64,000 bases of DNA from Enterobacteriaceae endosymbiont of Macroplea appendiculata (GCF_012571605.1 NZ_CP046220.1:360293-424292), one strand, 5' to 3'; numbered from the stretch's first letter, positions 42,033 to 51,859 are shown. Notes: generated from the sequence alone by a model not told the origin. Numbers and translations: made by a program.

Positions 42033-42812
42033 ATGTTAAAAAAAAAAATAATTATAGATGGAACTTTAGTTTTATATCGTGCTTATTACGCTTTACCTTT
42101 ATTATTTAATAATAAAGGTAAAGCGACTGGTGCTACATGTGGATTTATTAAAATTTTTAAAAAAATTATTCATATGTACTCAACTAATGACATAATAGTT
42201 ATTTTTGATGCACCAGGTATAACATTTAGAAAAAAAATATTTACCAAATATAAAATACAACGTCAAAAAATACCTTATAATTTACGCATGCAAATTACAC
42301 CTTTAAAAGATATTATTAAAGCCATGGGATATAAAGTAATATCCATTAATAATATTGAAGCAGATGATATTATTGGAACTATTACAACAATATTAACAAA
42401 AAAAAAATATGTTGTTTATATTTTTAGTTCTGATAAAGATTTAGCGCAATTAGTATCTAACACAGTATATTTAATAAATCCTATTAAATATAATATTTTA
42501 GGACCAAAAGAAATATATCAAAAATATGGTGTTTATCCTAAATTAATGAGTGATTTTTTAGCTTTATGCGGTGATAAAACTGATAATATTCCTGGTATAC
42601 CAGGAATAGGTATAAAAACAAGCCAATTATTATTAAATAATTTCGGTAGTATTAAATATATTTATAGTAAAATATATAATCCCAATTATATGAATAATAC
42701 AAAAATGCAAAATCTCAAATTAAAATTAATAATGTATCAAAAAGAAGTATTTTTATATCATAAATTAACAACTATTAATACTAATATTAATTTACAAGGC
42801 TATTATCCATAA
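42033..42812 (+). CDS. polA: DNA polymerase I, 5'-3' exonuclease domain only
   Basis: Flap nuclease/RNA-primer remover. 259 aa against 928 in E. coli: only the N-terminal 5' nuclease domain is present, and the proofreading and polymerase domains are absent with no remnant visible downstream. DGTLVLYRAYYALPPL-type start (DGTLVLYRAYYALP), metal ligands in VIFDAPG, NIEADDIIGT, SSDKDLAQLV, and the helix-hairpin-helix GDKTDNIPGIPGIGIKT are conserved. Stand-alone exonuclease forms are known from other tiny symbiont genomes. 68 bp after dsbA. Confidence 0.96.
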   Translation: MLKKKIIIDGTLVLYRAYYALPLLFNNKGKATGATCGFIKIFKKIIHMYSTNDIIVIFDAPGITFRKKIFTKYKIQRQKIPYNLRMQITPLKDIIKAMGYKVISINNIEADDIIGTITTILTKKKYVVYIFSSDKDLAQLVSNTVYLINPIKYNILGPKEIYQKYGVYPKLMSDFLALCGDKTDNIPGIPGIGIKTSQLLLNNFGSIKYIYSKIYNPNYMNNTKMQNLKLKLIMYQKEVFLYHKLTTINTNINLQGYYP

Positions 42813-43176
42813 GATTAATATGAAATTTTAAAGACATTCATAATATGAATGTATCCATATAATATATTGTAATATAAAAATTATTATAAATTTATTTTAT
42901 TATAGTATTTTAAATTACAAATTATCTCTTAAAAAATTAACAAAATACATAATTATATTATTTATTTTTATATATAAATAAACATTATTTTTAATAACTA
43001 ATTATTAATTTTTTTATTTTACAAAAGAAGTATAATCATTTAATGAGTATTAAATTAATTCTCATATATGTTTTAAAAAATAAGAATCATGTCATATCCT
43101 AAAAAAATATATAATATAAACAAACATTTTATTTATATTAGAAATAATATATTATTTTATTTATTGAGATTATAAT
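42813..43176 (+). other. 364-bp gene-free spacer between polA and typA
   Basis: No coding or RNA gene recognised. It holds a small hairpin ACATTCAT-AAT-ATGAATGT (42834-42852) just after polA and an imperfect 23-bp palindrome (43043-43065, ATGAG...CTCAT) about 110 bp before typA. In E. coli spf, engB and the gln genes lie here; none is detectable. Confidence 0.7.
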
Positions 43177-44994
43177 ATGGAGAAAATACGTAATATAGCT
43201 ATATTAGCACATGTAGATCACGGTAAAACTACATTAATTGATAAATTATTAGAAGAATCTGATTCAGATCATATACATAAATCCATATTTACAACTAATA
43301 AAACACGTAAAATGGATACAAATGTTTTAGAACAAGAAAAAGGAATAACTATTGTTTCTAAACAAACTGCCATATTATGGCATAATTATACTATTAATAT
43401 CATTGATACACCAGGACATGCTGATTTAAGTTCTGAAGTAGAACGTATTTTATCTATGGTCGATGCATTTTTATTAGTAGTTGATGCTGTAGAAGGACCT
43501 ATGCCACAAACTACATTTGTAACTAAAAAAGCTCTAGAATATAAATTACAACCTATTATAATTATAAATAAAATTGATAGAAATATACATAGATCTAAAT
43601 GGGTGCTAGAACAAATATTTGATCTATTTATTACTTTAGATGTTACTGAACAACAGTTAGATTTCCCTATTATTTATACATCTGCTATAAAAGGTATGTC
43701 AGGATACAATTTGCATAATATTAAAAATAATATGAATGCATTATATGAAACAATTATTAAATATACACCTGTACCGAAAGTTCATATACATGGTCCATTA
43801 CAAATGCAGATTTCACAAATAATACGTGATCAGTATTTAGGTAATATTTGTATTGGTTTAATTAAACGAGGTACCATAAAAATTAATGATTTTTTTTCTG
43901 TCATAAGAGAACAAAAACAAAAAAAAATAATCAAAATATTATCTATAACACAAAATATAGGCTTAAAACAATATTATTTTAATCACATGTCTGCAGGAAA
44001 TATTATTGGAATTTCTGGATTAGGTTTAGAAAACATTAATATTTTTGATACAATATGTGATAAAAATTATCATGAATCATTACCTTTATTAACAATTGAT
44101 AGACCAAAAATTAATATGTATTTTCATACTAATAATTCACCTTTAGCAGGGACAGAAGGTAAGTATATAACCTCTATAAAATTATTTAAAAGAATATATC
44201 AAGAATGTTTATATAATATAGCATTAAAAATACAAACTACAGAACAAAATAATATTATAAAGATATCATCAAGAGGTATATTACAATTATTAATTCTTAT
44301 AGAAAATATTCGTAGAGAAGGTTATGAATTATTAGTGTCCAAACCACAAATTATCGAACACATTAAAAATGGTAAAATCTTAGAACCATTTGAATTATTA
44401 ATTATAGATATCCCAAAAAATATAAAAGGTAAAATAATTGCTTTTATTGGCTTAAAAGGCGCCATTATTAATAATATTACTTTAAAAAAAACAAATAATA
44501 GAATAATAATTGAAAGCATTATATCAAGTAGAGCTTTAATTGGATTTAGAACAGAGTTTTACAATATAACTTCTGGTACTGGAATTATGAATTCTTCTTT
44601 TAGTCATTATGATAATAAAAAGGATAATTTTAATAATAAAAGAAATTATGGAGTACTTATTTCCTATTGTACAGGATATGCTACTGCTTTTGCATTATCT
44701 CGTTTACAAGCTAGAGGAATTTTATTTATTAAACCAGGTGATAAAATATATGAAGGACAAATTGTTGGCATGCATAGCAAGATTAATGATTTAATTATTA
44801 ATTGTTCAAATAATAAAAAATTAACTAATATGCGAGCTGCAGGAAAAGATAACAAAATTCCACTAATACCTAATAAACAAATATCTATGGAATTTGCTAT
44901 AGATTTTATTAATGATGATGAATTAATAGAAATTACACCTTTATCTATTAGATTAAGAAAAAAAGTACTAAAAACATACAAAAACATTATTTAA
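43177..44994 (+). CDS. typA: Ribosome-associated GTPase TypA/BipA
   Basis: Translational GTPase affecting 50S assembly and stress responses. 605 aa (E. coli 607). G1 AHVDHGKTTLIDKLL, G3 DTPGHAD, G4 NKIDRN, plus the C-terminal signature SRALIGFRTEFYNITSGTG and KKLTNMRAAGKD. ATG at 43177, MEKIRNIAILAHVD aligning to E. coli. It stands alone, downstream of the polA spacer. Confidence 0.97.
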   Translation: MEKIRNIAILAHVDHGKTTLIDKLLEESDSDHIHKSIFTTNKTRKMDTNVLEQEKGITIVSKQTAILWHNYTINIIDTPGHADLSSEVERILSMVDAFLLVVDAVEGPMPQTTFVTKKALEYKLQPIIIINKIDRNIHRSKWVLEQIFDLFITLDVTEQQLDFPIIYTSAIKGMSGYNLHNIKNNMNALYETIIKYTPVPKVHIHGPLQMQISQIIRDQYLGNICIGLIKRGTIKINDFFSVIREQKQKKIIKILSITQNIGLKQYYFNHMSAGNIIGISGLGLENINIFDTICDKNYHESLPLLTIDRPKINMYFHTNNSPLAGTEGKYITSIKLFKRIYQECLYNIALKIQTTEQNNIIKISSRGILQLLILIENIRREGYELLVSKPQIIEHIKNGKILEPFELLIIDIPKNIKGKIIAFIGLKGAIINNITLKKTNNRIIIESIISSRALIGFRTEFYNITSGTGIMNSSFSHYDNKKDNFNNKRNYGVLISYCTGYATAFALSRLQARGILFIKPGDKIYEGQIVGMHSKINDLIINCSNNKKLTNMRAAGKDNKIPLIPNKQISMEFAIDFINDDELIEITPLSIRLRKKVLKTYKNII

Positions 44995-45029
44995 TTTACA
45001 ATTTAACTTATAAGATAACATTCATATTA

Positions 45030-45385
45030 TGGAGCTGGGGGGATTCGAACCCCCGTCCAAAAATATTACACTTTTCGAAACTACATGTTTAGTTTCATCA
45101 TTATATTCAATATTATACACTGATGAACAAAGTTATATAATATCTTAGTCTATATTTTTAATATATAATTCTAGACATACTATATACGATCTCTTTGATG
45201 ATATGACCCATATATTTATTCCGAAGAGCCAGTAATAAATTATAGGACTTTTACAGTTTTTAAGCTGCTAAAGCGTAGTTATTATTTTTTGCATTTATAA
45301 TTATACAGTTTTTTTACAAGGCCTACTGTATCCCTTGACATGCTCTACAAGCTTTATAATTTTGTCGAATCCATTAATCAGCCCC
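45030..45385 (-). ncRNA. ssrA: Transfer-messenger RNA
   Basis: Rescues stalled ribosomes by trans-translation. About 356 nt. The 5' end GGGGCTGATTAATGGATTCGAC (at 45364-45385, minus strand) and the 3' end with GACGGGGGTTCGAATCCCCC and AGCTCC form the tRNA-Ala-like domain; CCA is not encoded. The tag reading frame lies at 45260-45292: GCA AAA AAT AAT AAC TAC GCT TTA GCA GCT TAA, giving the tag AKNNNYALAA (E. coli ANDENYALAA). The protease-recognised ALAA end is unchanged. Adjacent to smpB as in E. coli. Confidence 0.97.
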
Positions 45386-45392
45386 AATGATT

Positions 45393-45421
45393 ATTATATA
45401 ATACATCTTGATTATTGTATA
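45393..45421 (-). promoter_or_regulatory. Putative ssrA promoter
   Basis: Minus-strand -35 TATACA (45416-45421), 17-bp spacer, perfect -10 TATAAT (45393-45398), 7 bp before the tmRNA 5' end. The -35 overlaps the end of smpB. Confidence 0.6.
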
Positions 45422-45873
45422 TATTTTTTTTGTATACGTAATTTATTTATATTCCATTCTTTATATTTCAGTAAATTTCTTTTATCAATTTTATTTTTCC
45501 CTTTAGCAAGAGCTATATTAGTTTTACAAAAAGATCTATACCAATATAAACTAATTAATACAACAGTTAAATGTTGTTTATTAATATAATTTTTTATTAG
45601 TTCTATTTCTTTGGTGTGTAATAATAATTCTCTTTTGCGATTAATAGTATATTGATTATGATTACAACTTGTGATTAAAGGAGTAATATATGTATTAATT
45701 AAATAAATTTTATTATTAATAATATTTACATAACTATTATTAATAGTAATTTGACATGCACGTAAAGATTTTACTTCCCATCCTTGTAAAATAATACCGG
45801 TTTCTATATTTTTTTGAATAAAAAAATTATGATAAATTTTTTTATTTAAAATAATAATTTTTTTTTTATTCAT
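45412..45873 (-). CDS. smpB: tmRNA-binding protein SmpB
   Basis: Partner of tmRNA, mimicking the missing anticodon stem. 153 aa (E. coli 160). ETGIILQGWEVKSLRA, SLYWYRSFCK and the ALAKGKNKIDKR segment are conserved; the lysine-rich C-terminal tail is slightly shorter. 26 bp upstream of ssrA on the same strand, divergent from grpE. Confidence 0.97.
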   Translation of the reverse strand: MNKKKIIILNKKIYHNFFIQKNIETGIILQGWEVKSLRACQITINNSYVNIINNKIYLINTYITPLITSCNHNQYTINRKRELLLHTKEIELIKNYINKQHLTVVLISLYWYRSFCKTNIALAKGKNKIDKRNLLKYKEWNINKLRIQKKYIQ

Positions 45874-46022
45874 ATTAATAATATGACTTATATAAACTAA
45901 TATTGTACATTATAATATATATTATTAGTATTATAAATAATAATATTATTACAAAGTTAAAGTAATTATAATTAGTAATTATAAATATAATAAAAATATT
46001 TTTATATAACTATAAAATAGTT

Positions 46023-46038
46023 ATAGTAATATTACTAT
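46023..46038. repeat. Perfect 16-bp palindrome upstream of grpE
   Basis: ATAGTAATATTACTAT, 25 bp before the grpE ATG, preceded by a second inverted repeat (46005-46013/46017-46025). It may be an operator or a 5'-UTR hairpin. The half-site heptamer ATTACTA also recurs upstream of nrdA. Confidence 0.4.
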
Positions 46039-46063
46039 TTAGTAAATATTTTTGGAGTATAAT

Positions 46064-46738
46064 ATGAAAGATATTAATTTAAATAATACCATTTTAGAAA
46101 ATTCTATATCATCAATATGTAACAAAAATAATATAAATAATGATGAAACACAAGATCCAGCAATAACATCATCTACTCATCATAATGATGAAACACAAGA
46201 TCCAGCAATAACATCATCTACTCATCATAATGATGAAACACAACAAGACTTGAAAAATCAACATGAACAAGATCAATTCAAAATATTATTTTTACAAAAT
46301 CAAATACAAGAATTAGAAAAAAAAATTATTCTTAATAAATTAAGGTCGCAAGCAGAAATAGATAATATAAAAAAAAGATCTATTTTAGATATGGAAAAAA
46401 CATATAAATTTTCATTAGAAAAAATAATGGTAGAATTATTACCCATTATAGATACCTTAGAAAGAGCTATTATTTTAGAAAAAAATAATTGTTCATCTAA
46501 AATTATTGAAGGTATAACTTTAACATTAAAATTATTTATAAAAACGATTAGTAAGTTTGGAATAACAATTATTAATGAAACTAATGTACCATTTGATCCA
46601 TTAAAACATCAAGCAATGTCAATTATACATTCTAATAATATACAAGAAAATTATGTTATAGAAATTATGCAAAAAGGATATATGTTACATGGTAGATTAT
46701 TAAGACCTGCCATGGTCAGTATAGTACAAAAAAAATAA
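46064..46738 (+). CDS. grpE: Nucleotide-exchange factor GrpE with an N-terminal tandem duplication
   Basis: Releases ADP from DnaK in the chaperone cycle. 224 aa from ATG 46064, with GGAG 7 bp upstream (E. coli 197). The disordered N-terminus contains two exact copies of NDETQDPAITSSTHH and the start of a third (about residues 26-60). A long coiled coil follows, then the beta domain with FDPLKHQAMSII and GYMLHGRLLRPAMV. No sigma-32-like promoter is obvious. Divergent from smpB, near which grpE also lies in E. coli. Confidence 0.96.
   Translation: MKDINLNNTILENSISSICNKNNINNDETQDPAITSSTHHNDETQDPAITSSTHHNDETQQDLKNQHEQDQFKILFLQNQIQELEKKIILNKLRSQAEIDNIKKRSILDMEKTYKFSLEKIMVELLPIIDTLERAIILEKNNCSSKIIEGITLTLKLFIKTISKFGITIINETNVPFDPLKHQAMSIIHSNNIQENYVIEIMQKGYMLHGRLLRPAMVSIVQKK
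46139..46243 (+). repeat. 45-bp tandem repeat inside grpE
   Basis: Unit 1 at 46139-46183 and unit 2 at 46184-46228 are identical at all 45 positions; 46229-46243 repeats the first 15 bases. The unit is a multiple of three, so the frame is kept (15 residues per unit). Confidence 0.97.
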
Positions 46739-46820
46739 TATAAATTTTATCTAATATATCGTAATATATTTGTTTATTAAAATAAATTTCATTATAAAAT
46801 ATTTAATAAAGGAATAGTGT

Positions 46821-47033
46821 ATGTCTAAAATATGTTTTATAACAGGGAAAAAAACTATGAAAGGACATAATCGTTCTCATGCTATGAATGCAACTAAAAG
46901 AAAATTTTTCCCTAATTTACACTATCATAGATTTTGGGTACAAAAATATAATAAATTTATCAAATTACGTATTTCTGCTAAAGGATTACGACTTATTAAT
47001 AAAAAAGGTATTGAGTCTATATTAGGTATATAG
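46821..47033 (+). CDS. rpmB: 50S ribosomal protein L28
   Basis: 70 aa (E. coli 78; a few C-terminal residues are lost). [23 protein letters not shown] and [14 protein letters not shown] match. RBS AAGGA 8 bp before the ATG. First gene of rpmBG. Confidence 0.97.
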   Translation: MSKICFITGKKTMKGHNRSHAMNATKRKFFPNLHYHRFWVQKYNKFIKLRISAKGLRLINKKGIESILGI

Positions 47034-47073
47034 ATTATGATATATACCATATTAAGGATGAAAATCTTAATTT

Positions 47074-47241
47074 ATGTCAAAACGTTCTAGAATTATTATT
47101 AAATTATCTTCTACTGCAGGTACAGGACATTTTTATACAATAACAAAAAATAAAAAAAATTATTTAAAAAAAATTAATATAAAGAAATTTGATCCTAAAA
47201 TAAGAAAACATGTTATATATAAAGAGACTAAAATTAGATAA
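47074..47241 (+). CDS. rpmG: 50S ribosomal protein L33
   Basis: 55 aa, same as E. coli. Translation gives [20 protein letters not shown], then [29 protein letters not shown] and TAA at 47239-47241. It lacks the zinc cysteines, as in E. coli L33. 40 bp after rpmB, an operon. Confidence 0.97.
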   Translation: MSKRSRIIIKLSSTAGTGHFYTITKNKKNYLKKINIKKFDPKIRKHVIYKETKIR

Positions 47242-47294
47242 AAATTATTTTTATATTTAAGTTTATTAGTAAGTAGTAAAATAATTTGTTTTTT

Positions 47295-47336
47295 CATCAA
47301 TAATGTTATTACTTTTGCGTAATAACATTATTGATG
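47295..47336. terminator. Perfect 18-bp stem-loop between convergent rpmG and rpmE
   Basis: CATCAATAATGTTATTAC (47295-47312), loop TTTTGC, exact complement at 47319-47336. One of the longest perfect stems in the window. Neither strand has a T run directly after the stem, so it may act as an mRNA 3'-end stabiliser or a processed transcription end rather than a classical terminator. Confidence 0.6.
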
Positions 47337-47389
47337 ATGTTAATAATAAATAATTAATACATAATAGAAATTATATATATTTATATTTT

Positions 47390-47599
47390 TTAAAATTGAA
47401 GATTCTTAAATCTTTTCTTAAAAAGTTCGACTCGTCCCTTAATGTCAATAATTTTTTGTTTTCCTGTATAAAATGGATGACACATATTACAAACATCTAA
47501 ATGTAATTTTTTATTTAGAGTTGATTTAGTATGAATAATATTACTACAAGAACATTGTGCAATAATATCATGATATTGAGGATGAATATTTTGTTTCAT
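47390..47599 (-). CDS. rpmE: 50S ribosomal protein L31
   Basis: 69 aa (E. coli 70). Zinc-binding cysteines are present as CSCSN and CNMC, so this is the zinc form. [12 protein letters not shown] and [10 protein letters not shown] are conserved. Divergent from priA, as in E. coli. Confidence 0.97.
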   Translation of the reverse strand: MKQNIHPQYHDIIAQCSCSNIIHTKSTLNKKLHLDVCNMCHPFYTGKQKIIDIKGRVELFKKRFKNLQF

Positions 47600-47684
47600 G
47601 TTAAGTTTTTAATATATAAATATACTATATATACAAAAATATTATTTAGATTACAAGCATATTTTAAAATAAAATGATAAGATC

Positions 47685-49835
47685 ATGAAAATTATTCAAG
47701 TAGTTTTTAATAGTGTTAAATTATATAAACCATATCATTATTTGTTAACTGATAGTGTTATAGTAAATATTGGTTGTAGAGTAATAGTACCTATCAAAAA
47801 TAAAAAATATATAGGAATAGTAATATATAATGATAATAAAACTAATTTTGATATAAATAAATTAAAATATATTGATCAAGTTATAGATAAAAAATCATTA
47901 TTTAATAAAAATATTTGGAAATTAGCAAAACAAATTTCTTTATATTATCAATATTCTTTTGGTAAAATTTTATTTAAAATATTAAATTATTTAACAGTTA
48001 CTAATGTAGATAATAATATTGCTGATAATAATGTATGGTTATTAAACCATAAAATCGTAACTCCTGAATTAATACAATCATTAAAAAATAATAAACAAAA
48101 ATTTGTACTTATTTTATTACAAAAACAACATATATTTTATAATCAAAGTATATATTATGGATTAAATAATCGTATTATGTTTGCTTTAGAAAAAAAAGGA
48201 TGGTGTTTTTTACAGAAAACCAATATACATTTACATTATATACAAAAAAATAATATATTTAAAGAACAAAATAAAAAATATGTACATTATACAAAAAGTT
48301 ATACTTTCAATATATGGACATTAAATAGTAGTTTACTATATTTTAATGAAATAATATTATATATGTCATATATTAAAAATATTTTATTATATAAAAAACA
48401 AATATTAGTTATTGTACCGAAAAAAAACTATATTTTTAATATATATAAATATTTTATGAAAATATTTAATGTAAATGTATGTTTATTTTATTCAACATTA
48501 CCTACTAAACAAAAAAAAAACATATTATATAATATTAAACAGGGTAATAAAGCAATTATAATAGCTACTCCATCATCTATTTTTATAAAATTTTATCAAT
48601 TAGGATTAATAATTCTTACAGAAGAACATGAATATACTTATAAACAAATGTATAATTGTAAATATAATTTTAAACATATAGCAATATTCAGAGCCAGAAT
48701 AGAAAATATTCCCATTTGTTTATGTTCTAAAACATTCTGTTTAGAAACTATATATAATATAAATAATGGCAAATATAAAGTTTTATATAAAATTAATAAT
48801 ATTTATGATAATTTTTTAGTTAATATTATTAATCTTGAAAATACAATTGTAAAACATGGTATTTCTAAAAAATTATTAAATATTATATACATGCATATTC
48901 AAAAAAGAGAACAAATTATATTATATTGTACTCATCAAGGATATGCACAAACAGTATTATGTAATATATGCAAACAAACTATTAAATGTACAATATGCTG
49001 TAATAATTATATTTTTTATAAAAAAAAATATCAATTATATTGTAAAATTTGTAAATATACTATTAAAATGTTTAATATATGCCCTTATTGTCACACATCA
49101 TATTATTTAGTTCCCATAGGTTCCGGTATAGAACAAATTACTGAATTTTTAAAAAGTATATTCCCTAAAACATATGTATTATGTATTACTGAATACAATT
49201 TAATTAAACAGGATACATTAGTTATTTACAATAAACCTATGATTATTATCACGTCTAAAATATTATATAAACGATATTTTTATTTTACAAATAATACATT
49301 ATTATTATTTTTACAGACTGATTATATTTTTTTTTCTAATCATTTTCGTACTACAGAATATTTTTTTCAATATTTATTTAATATTTTAAATAATCATTTT
49401 ATTAAAAATATTAATAAAACTATTATTTTACAAACAAATTATTATCATCATATCTTTTTTTATATTATGCTGAATAAAAATAAATATTTTTATTTAACAA
49501 AAATGCTTTTACAAGAAAGAAAGACTATGTTATTACCACCGTATAGTTATCAAATTATTATTATTTTTGAAACATGTAAAAAAAATATTTTATCAAATTA
49601 TATCTTAACATTAATAAAAAATTTTGTATGTTTTACTAAAAATGATAAAAATTTTTTAATTATTGGACCTATTAATATACAAAAAAATTATAAAAAAATA
49701 TTTTGCAAAAAAATAATTTTACAACACACAAGTAAAACACAATTAAAAAAAATTAAGCAAAATATTTTACTTGTAACTCAAAAAATAAAATATTTTAATT
49801 TTATTAAAATAATTATTGATGTAGATCCCATTTAA
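47685..49835 (+). CDS. priA: Primosomal protein PriA without helicase motifs
   Basis: In E. coli a 3'-5' helicase that loads DnaB at stalled forks. 716 aa (E. coli 732), uninterrupted. N-terminal DNA-binding domain recognisable (GCRVIVPIKNKKYIGIVI, YYQYSFGKIL). The ATPase core is degenerate: Walker A (GVTGSGKTE) reads SSLLYFNEI around 215-223 with the lysine as Asn221; DEEH is TEEH (312-315); GSATP is CSKTF (347-351); the GTQMLAKG and AGRAGR motifs are unrecognisable. Yet all eight zinc cysteines (C-x2-C-x5-C-x2-C ... C-x2-C ... C-x2-C, residues 426-469), VPIGSGIEQ, MLLPPYSYQ and the terminal IDVDPI remain. Probably a helicase-dead restart protein, or a gene at an early stage of loss. Confidence 0.9.
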   Translation: MKIIQVVFNSVKLYKPYHYLLTDSVIVNIGCRVIVPIKNKKYIGIVIYNDNKTNFDINKLKYIDQVIDKKSLFNKNIWKLAKQISLYYQYSFGKILFKILNYLTVTNVDNNIADNNVWLLNHKIVTPELIQSLKNNKQKFVLILLQKQHIFYNQSIYYGLNNRIMFALEKKGWCFLQKTNIHLHYIQKNNIFKEQNKKYVHYTKSYTFNIWTLNSSLLYFNEIILYMSYIKNILLYKKQILVIVPKKNYIFNIYKYFMKIFNVNVCLFYSTLPTKQKKNILYNIKQGNKAIIIATPSSIFIKFYQLGLIILTEEHEYTYKQMYNCKYNFKHIAIFRARIENIPICLCSKTFCLETIYNINNGKYKVLYKINNIYDNFLVNIINLENTIVKHGISKKLLNIIYMHIQKREQIILYCTHQGYAQTVLCNICKQTIKCTICCNNYIFYKKKYQLYCKICKYTIKMFNICPYCHTSYYLVPIGSGIEQITEFLKSIFPKTYVLCITEYNLIKQDTLVIYNKPMIIITSKILYKRYFYFTNNTLLLFLQTDYIFFSNHFRTTEYFFQYLFNILNNHFIKNINKTIILQTNYYHHIFFYIMLNKNKYFYLTKMLLQERKTMLLPPYSYQIIIIFETCKKNILSNYILTLIKNFVCFTKNDKNFLIIGPINIQKNYKKIFCKKIILQHTSKTQLKKIKQNILLVTQKIKYFNFIKIIIDVDPI

Positions 49836-49871
49836 TATACGTTATAAAATACATATATGGAACATTAATTT

Positions 49872-51761
49872 ATGTCTAATTATAAAAGTTTTGATGTAAT
49901 AGTTATAGGTGGGGGACATGCAGGCGCTGAGGCTGCTATGGCTAGTACACAGATGAAACAAAAAACACTACTAGTAACACAAAATATAGATACTATAGGA
50001 TACATGTCTTGTAATCCTGCTATTGGTGGTATTGGTAAAGGACATTTAGTAAAAGAGATAGATGCACTAAATGGAATTATGGGTATAACAATTGATGATG
50101 CAGGTATTAATTTTAAAATATTAAATAAAAGTAAAGGTCCTGCTGTTCAAGCAACTCGTGTACAAGCTGATCGTGAATTATATCGTCGTACTATTAAGTA
50201 TCATTTAGAACAACAAGAATTATTATTTATAATACAGCAAGAAGTAAAAAATATAATTATTAAAAATTATAAAGCACAAGGTATTATTCTTAATAATAAT
50301 GATTATATTTATGCTAATGCAATAATTTTAACTAATGGTACTTTTTTAAATGGCAAAATATATATAGGTTTATATCATACTTTTCAAGGAGGGAGGATGA
50401 ATGATCATTCTTCTACTAAATTAGCAGATTTCTTAAATACATTACCTTTGAAAAAAAACAGATTAAAAACAGGAACACCACCACGTATTAGTACAAAAAA
50501 TATAGATTTTACCCATATGGATATACAAAAAAGTGATACACCTTTACCATATTTTTCATTTTTAAAAAATAAAAATTCATTTCTAAAACAATTACCATGC
50601 TACATCACATATACTAATCAACAAACACATAAAATTATTGCTGATAATATTATTCATAGTCCTATGTATAATGGGATTATTAATAGTCAAGGGCCAAGAT
50701 ATTGTCCTTCTCTTGAAGATAAAATTATTAAGTTTCCCGATAAACAACAGCATCAAATTTTTTTAGAACCAGAAGGATTACATAGTAATGAAATATATCC
50801 TAATGGGTTATCTACTAGTTTGCCTTTAAAAATACAATTACTTATTATTAATTCTATAAATGGTTTAGAAAATGCATATATTACACGTCCAGGATATGCT
50901 GTAGAATATGATTTTTATGATCCGCGAGGATTAAAACCTACTATGGAAAGTAAATATATCAAAGGATTATTTTTAGCAGGACAAATTAATGGTACTACAG
51001 GATATGAAGAAGCGGCATCTCAAGGATTATTAGCAGGAATAAATGCTGCATTATTTAATAATAATCAAGAATATTGGTATCCTCTCAGACATCAAGCATA
51101 TATAGGTGTATTAATAGATGATTTATGTACTTTAGGTGTATCAGAACCATATCGTATGTTTACTTCAAGAGCAGAACATAGATTAATTTTAAGAGAGGAT
51201 AATGCAGATATAAGATTAACAGAAATAGGTTATAAATTAGGTTTAGTAGATAATATACGTTGGGAAAATTTTAATAATAAATTAGAACAAATAGAAAAAG
51301 AAAAACAAATTTTAAAAAATACTTATATTTCTTATAAAGATATTAATATAACAAAAAAATTAAATTTACTACTACAACATAATTTATATAAAAATATAAA
51401 TTGTATAGATTTATTAAAAAGGCCGGAAATTCATTATCATGATTTAATTCAATTAAATATTTTACAATCACATTTATTAAATACAGACATTATAAAATAT
51501 ATTGAAACAGAAATAAAATATAAAGGTTATATTAAAAGACAACAAGAACATATACAAAAACAAAAAAAACATGAACATACATTAATACCTACTAATATAA
51601 ATTATAATCATATAAATGGTTTATGTAATGAAGCAATTGAAAAACTTAATACATATAGACCTTATACGATAGGACAAGCTTCTAGAATTGCTGGTGTATC
51701 TTCTGCTGATATTTCAATATTATTAATATATTTATTAAAAAATAATAAATATATATCCTAA
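49872..51761 (+). CDS. mnmG: tRNA uridine 5-carboxymethylaminomethyl modification enzyme MnmG (GidA)
   Basis: FAD protein which with MnmE modifies U34 of several tRNAs. 629 aa, as in E. coli. The FAD motif [15 protein letters not shown], the [26 protein letters not shown] stretch ([20 protein letters not shown]), TGTPPRI and [16 protein letters not shown] are conserved. 36 bp after priA. In E. coli it borders oriC; here the 639-bp spacer lies on its downstream side. Confidence 0.98.
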   Translation: MSNYKSFDVIVIGGGHAGAEAAMASTQMKQKTLLVTQNIDTIGYMSCNPAIGGIGKGHLVKEIDALNGIMGITIDDAGINFKILNKSKGPAVQATRVQADRELYRRTIKYHLEQQELLFIIQQEVKNIIIKNYKAQGIILNNNDYIYANAIILTNGTFLNGKIYIGLYHTFQGGRMNDHSSTKLADFLNTLPLKKNRLKTGTPPRISTKNIDFTHMDIQKSDTPLPYFSFLKNKNSFLKQLPCYITYTNQQTHKIIADNIIHSPMYNGIINSQGPRYCPSLEDKIIKFPDKQQHQIFLEPEGLHSNEIYPNGLSTSLPLKIQLLIINSINGLENAYITRPGYAVEYDFYDPRGLKPTMESKYIKGLFLAGQINGTTGYEEAASQGLLAGINAALFNNNQEYWYPLRHQAYIGVLIDDLCTLGVSEPYRMFTSRAEHRLILREDNADIRLTEIGYKLGLVDNIRWENFNNKLEQIEKEKQILKNTYISYKDINITKKLNLLLQHNLYKNINCIDLLKRPEIHYHDLIQLNILQSHLLNTDIIKYIETEIKYKGYIKRQQEHIQKQKKHEHTLIPTNINYNHINGLCNEAIEKLNTYRPYTIGQASRIAGVSSADISILLIYLLKNNKYIS

Positions 51762-51859
51762 AAAATAAAGAATTTTTATGTGTTGATATTAAATATCAAT
51801 TGTTTAAAAAAATATCTTGCAAACAATAATATTTTTATATTTATTTTACATAAAAAAAT

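Noticed and set aside
44664-44987. Minus-strand open frame opposite the typA 3' end
   Set aside because: Antisense to conserved TypA codons; nothing recognisable.
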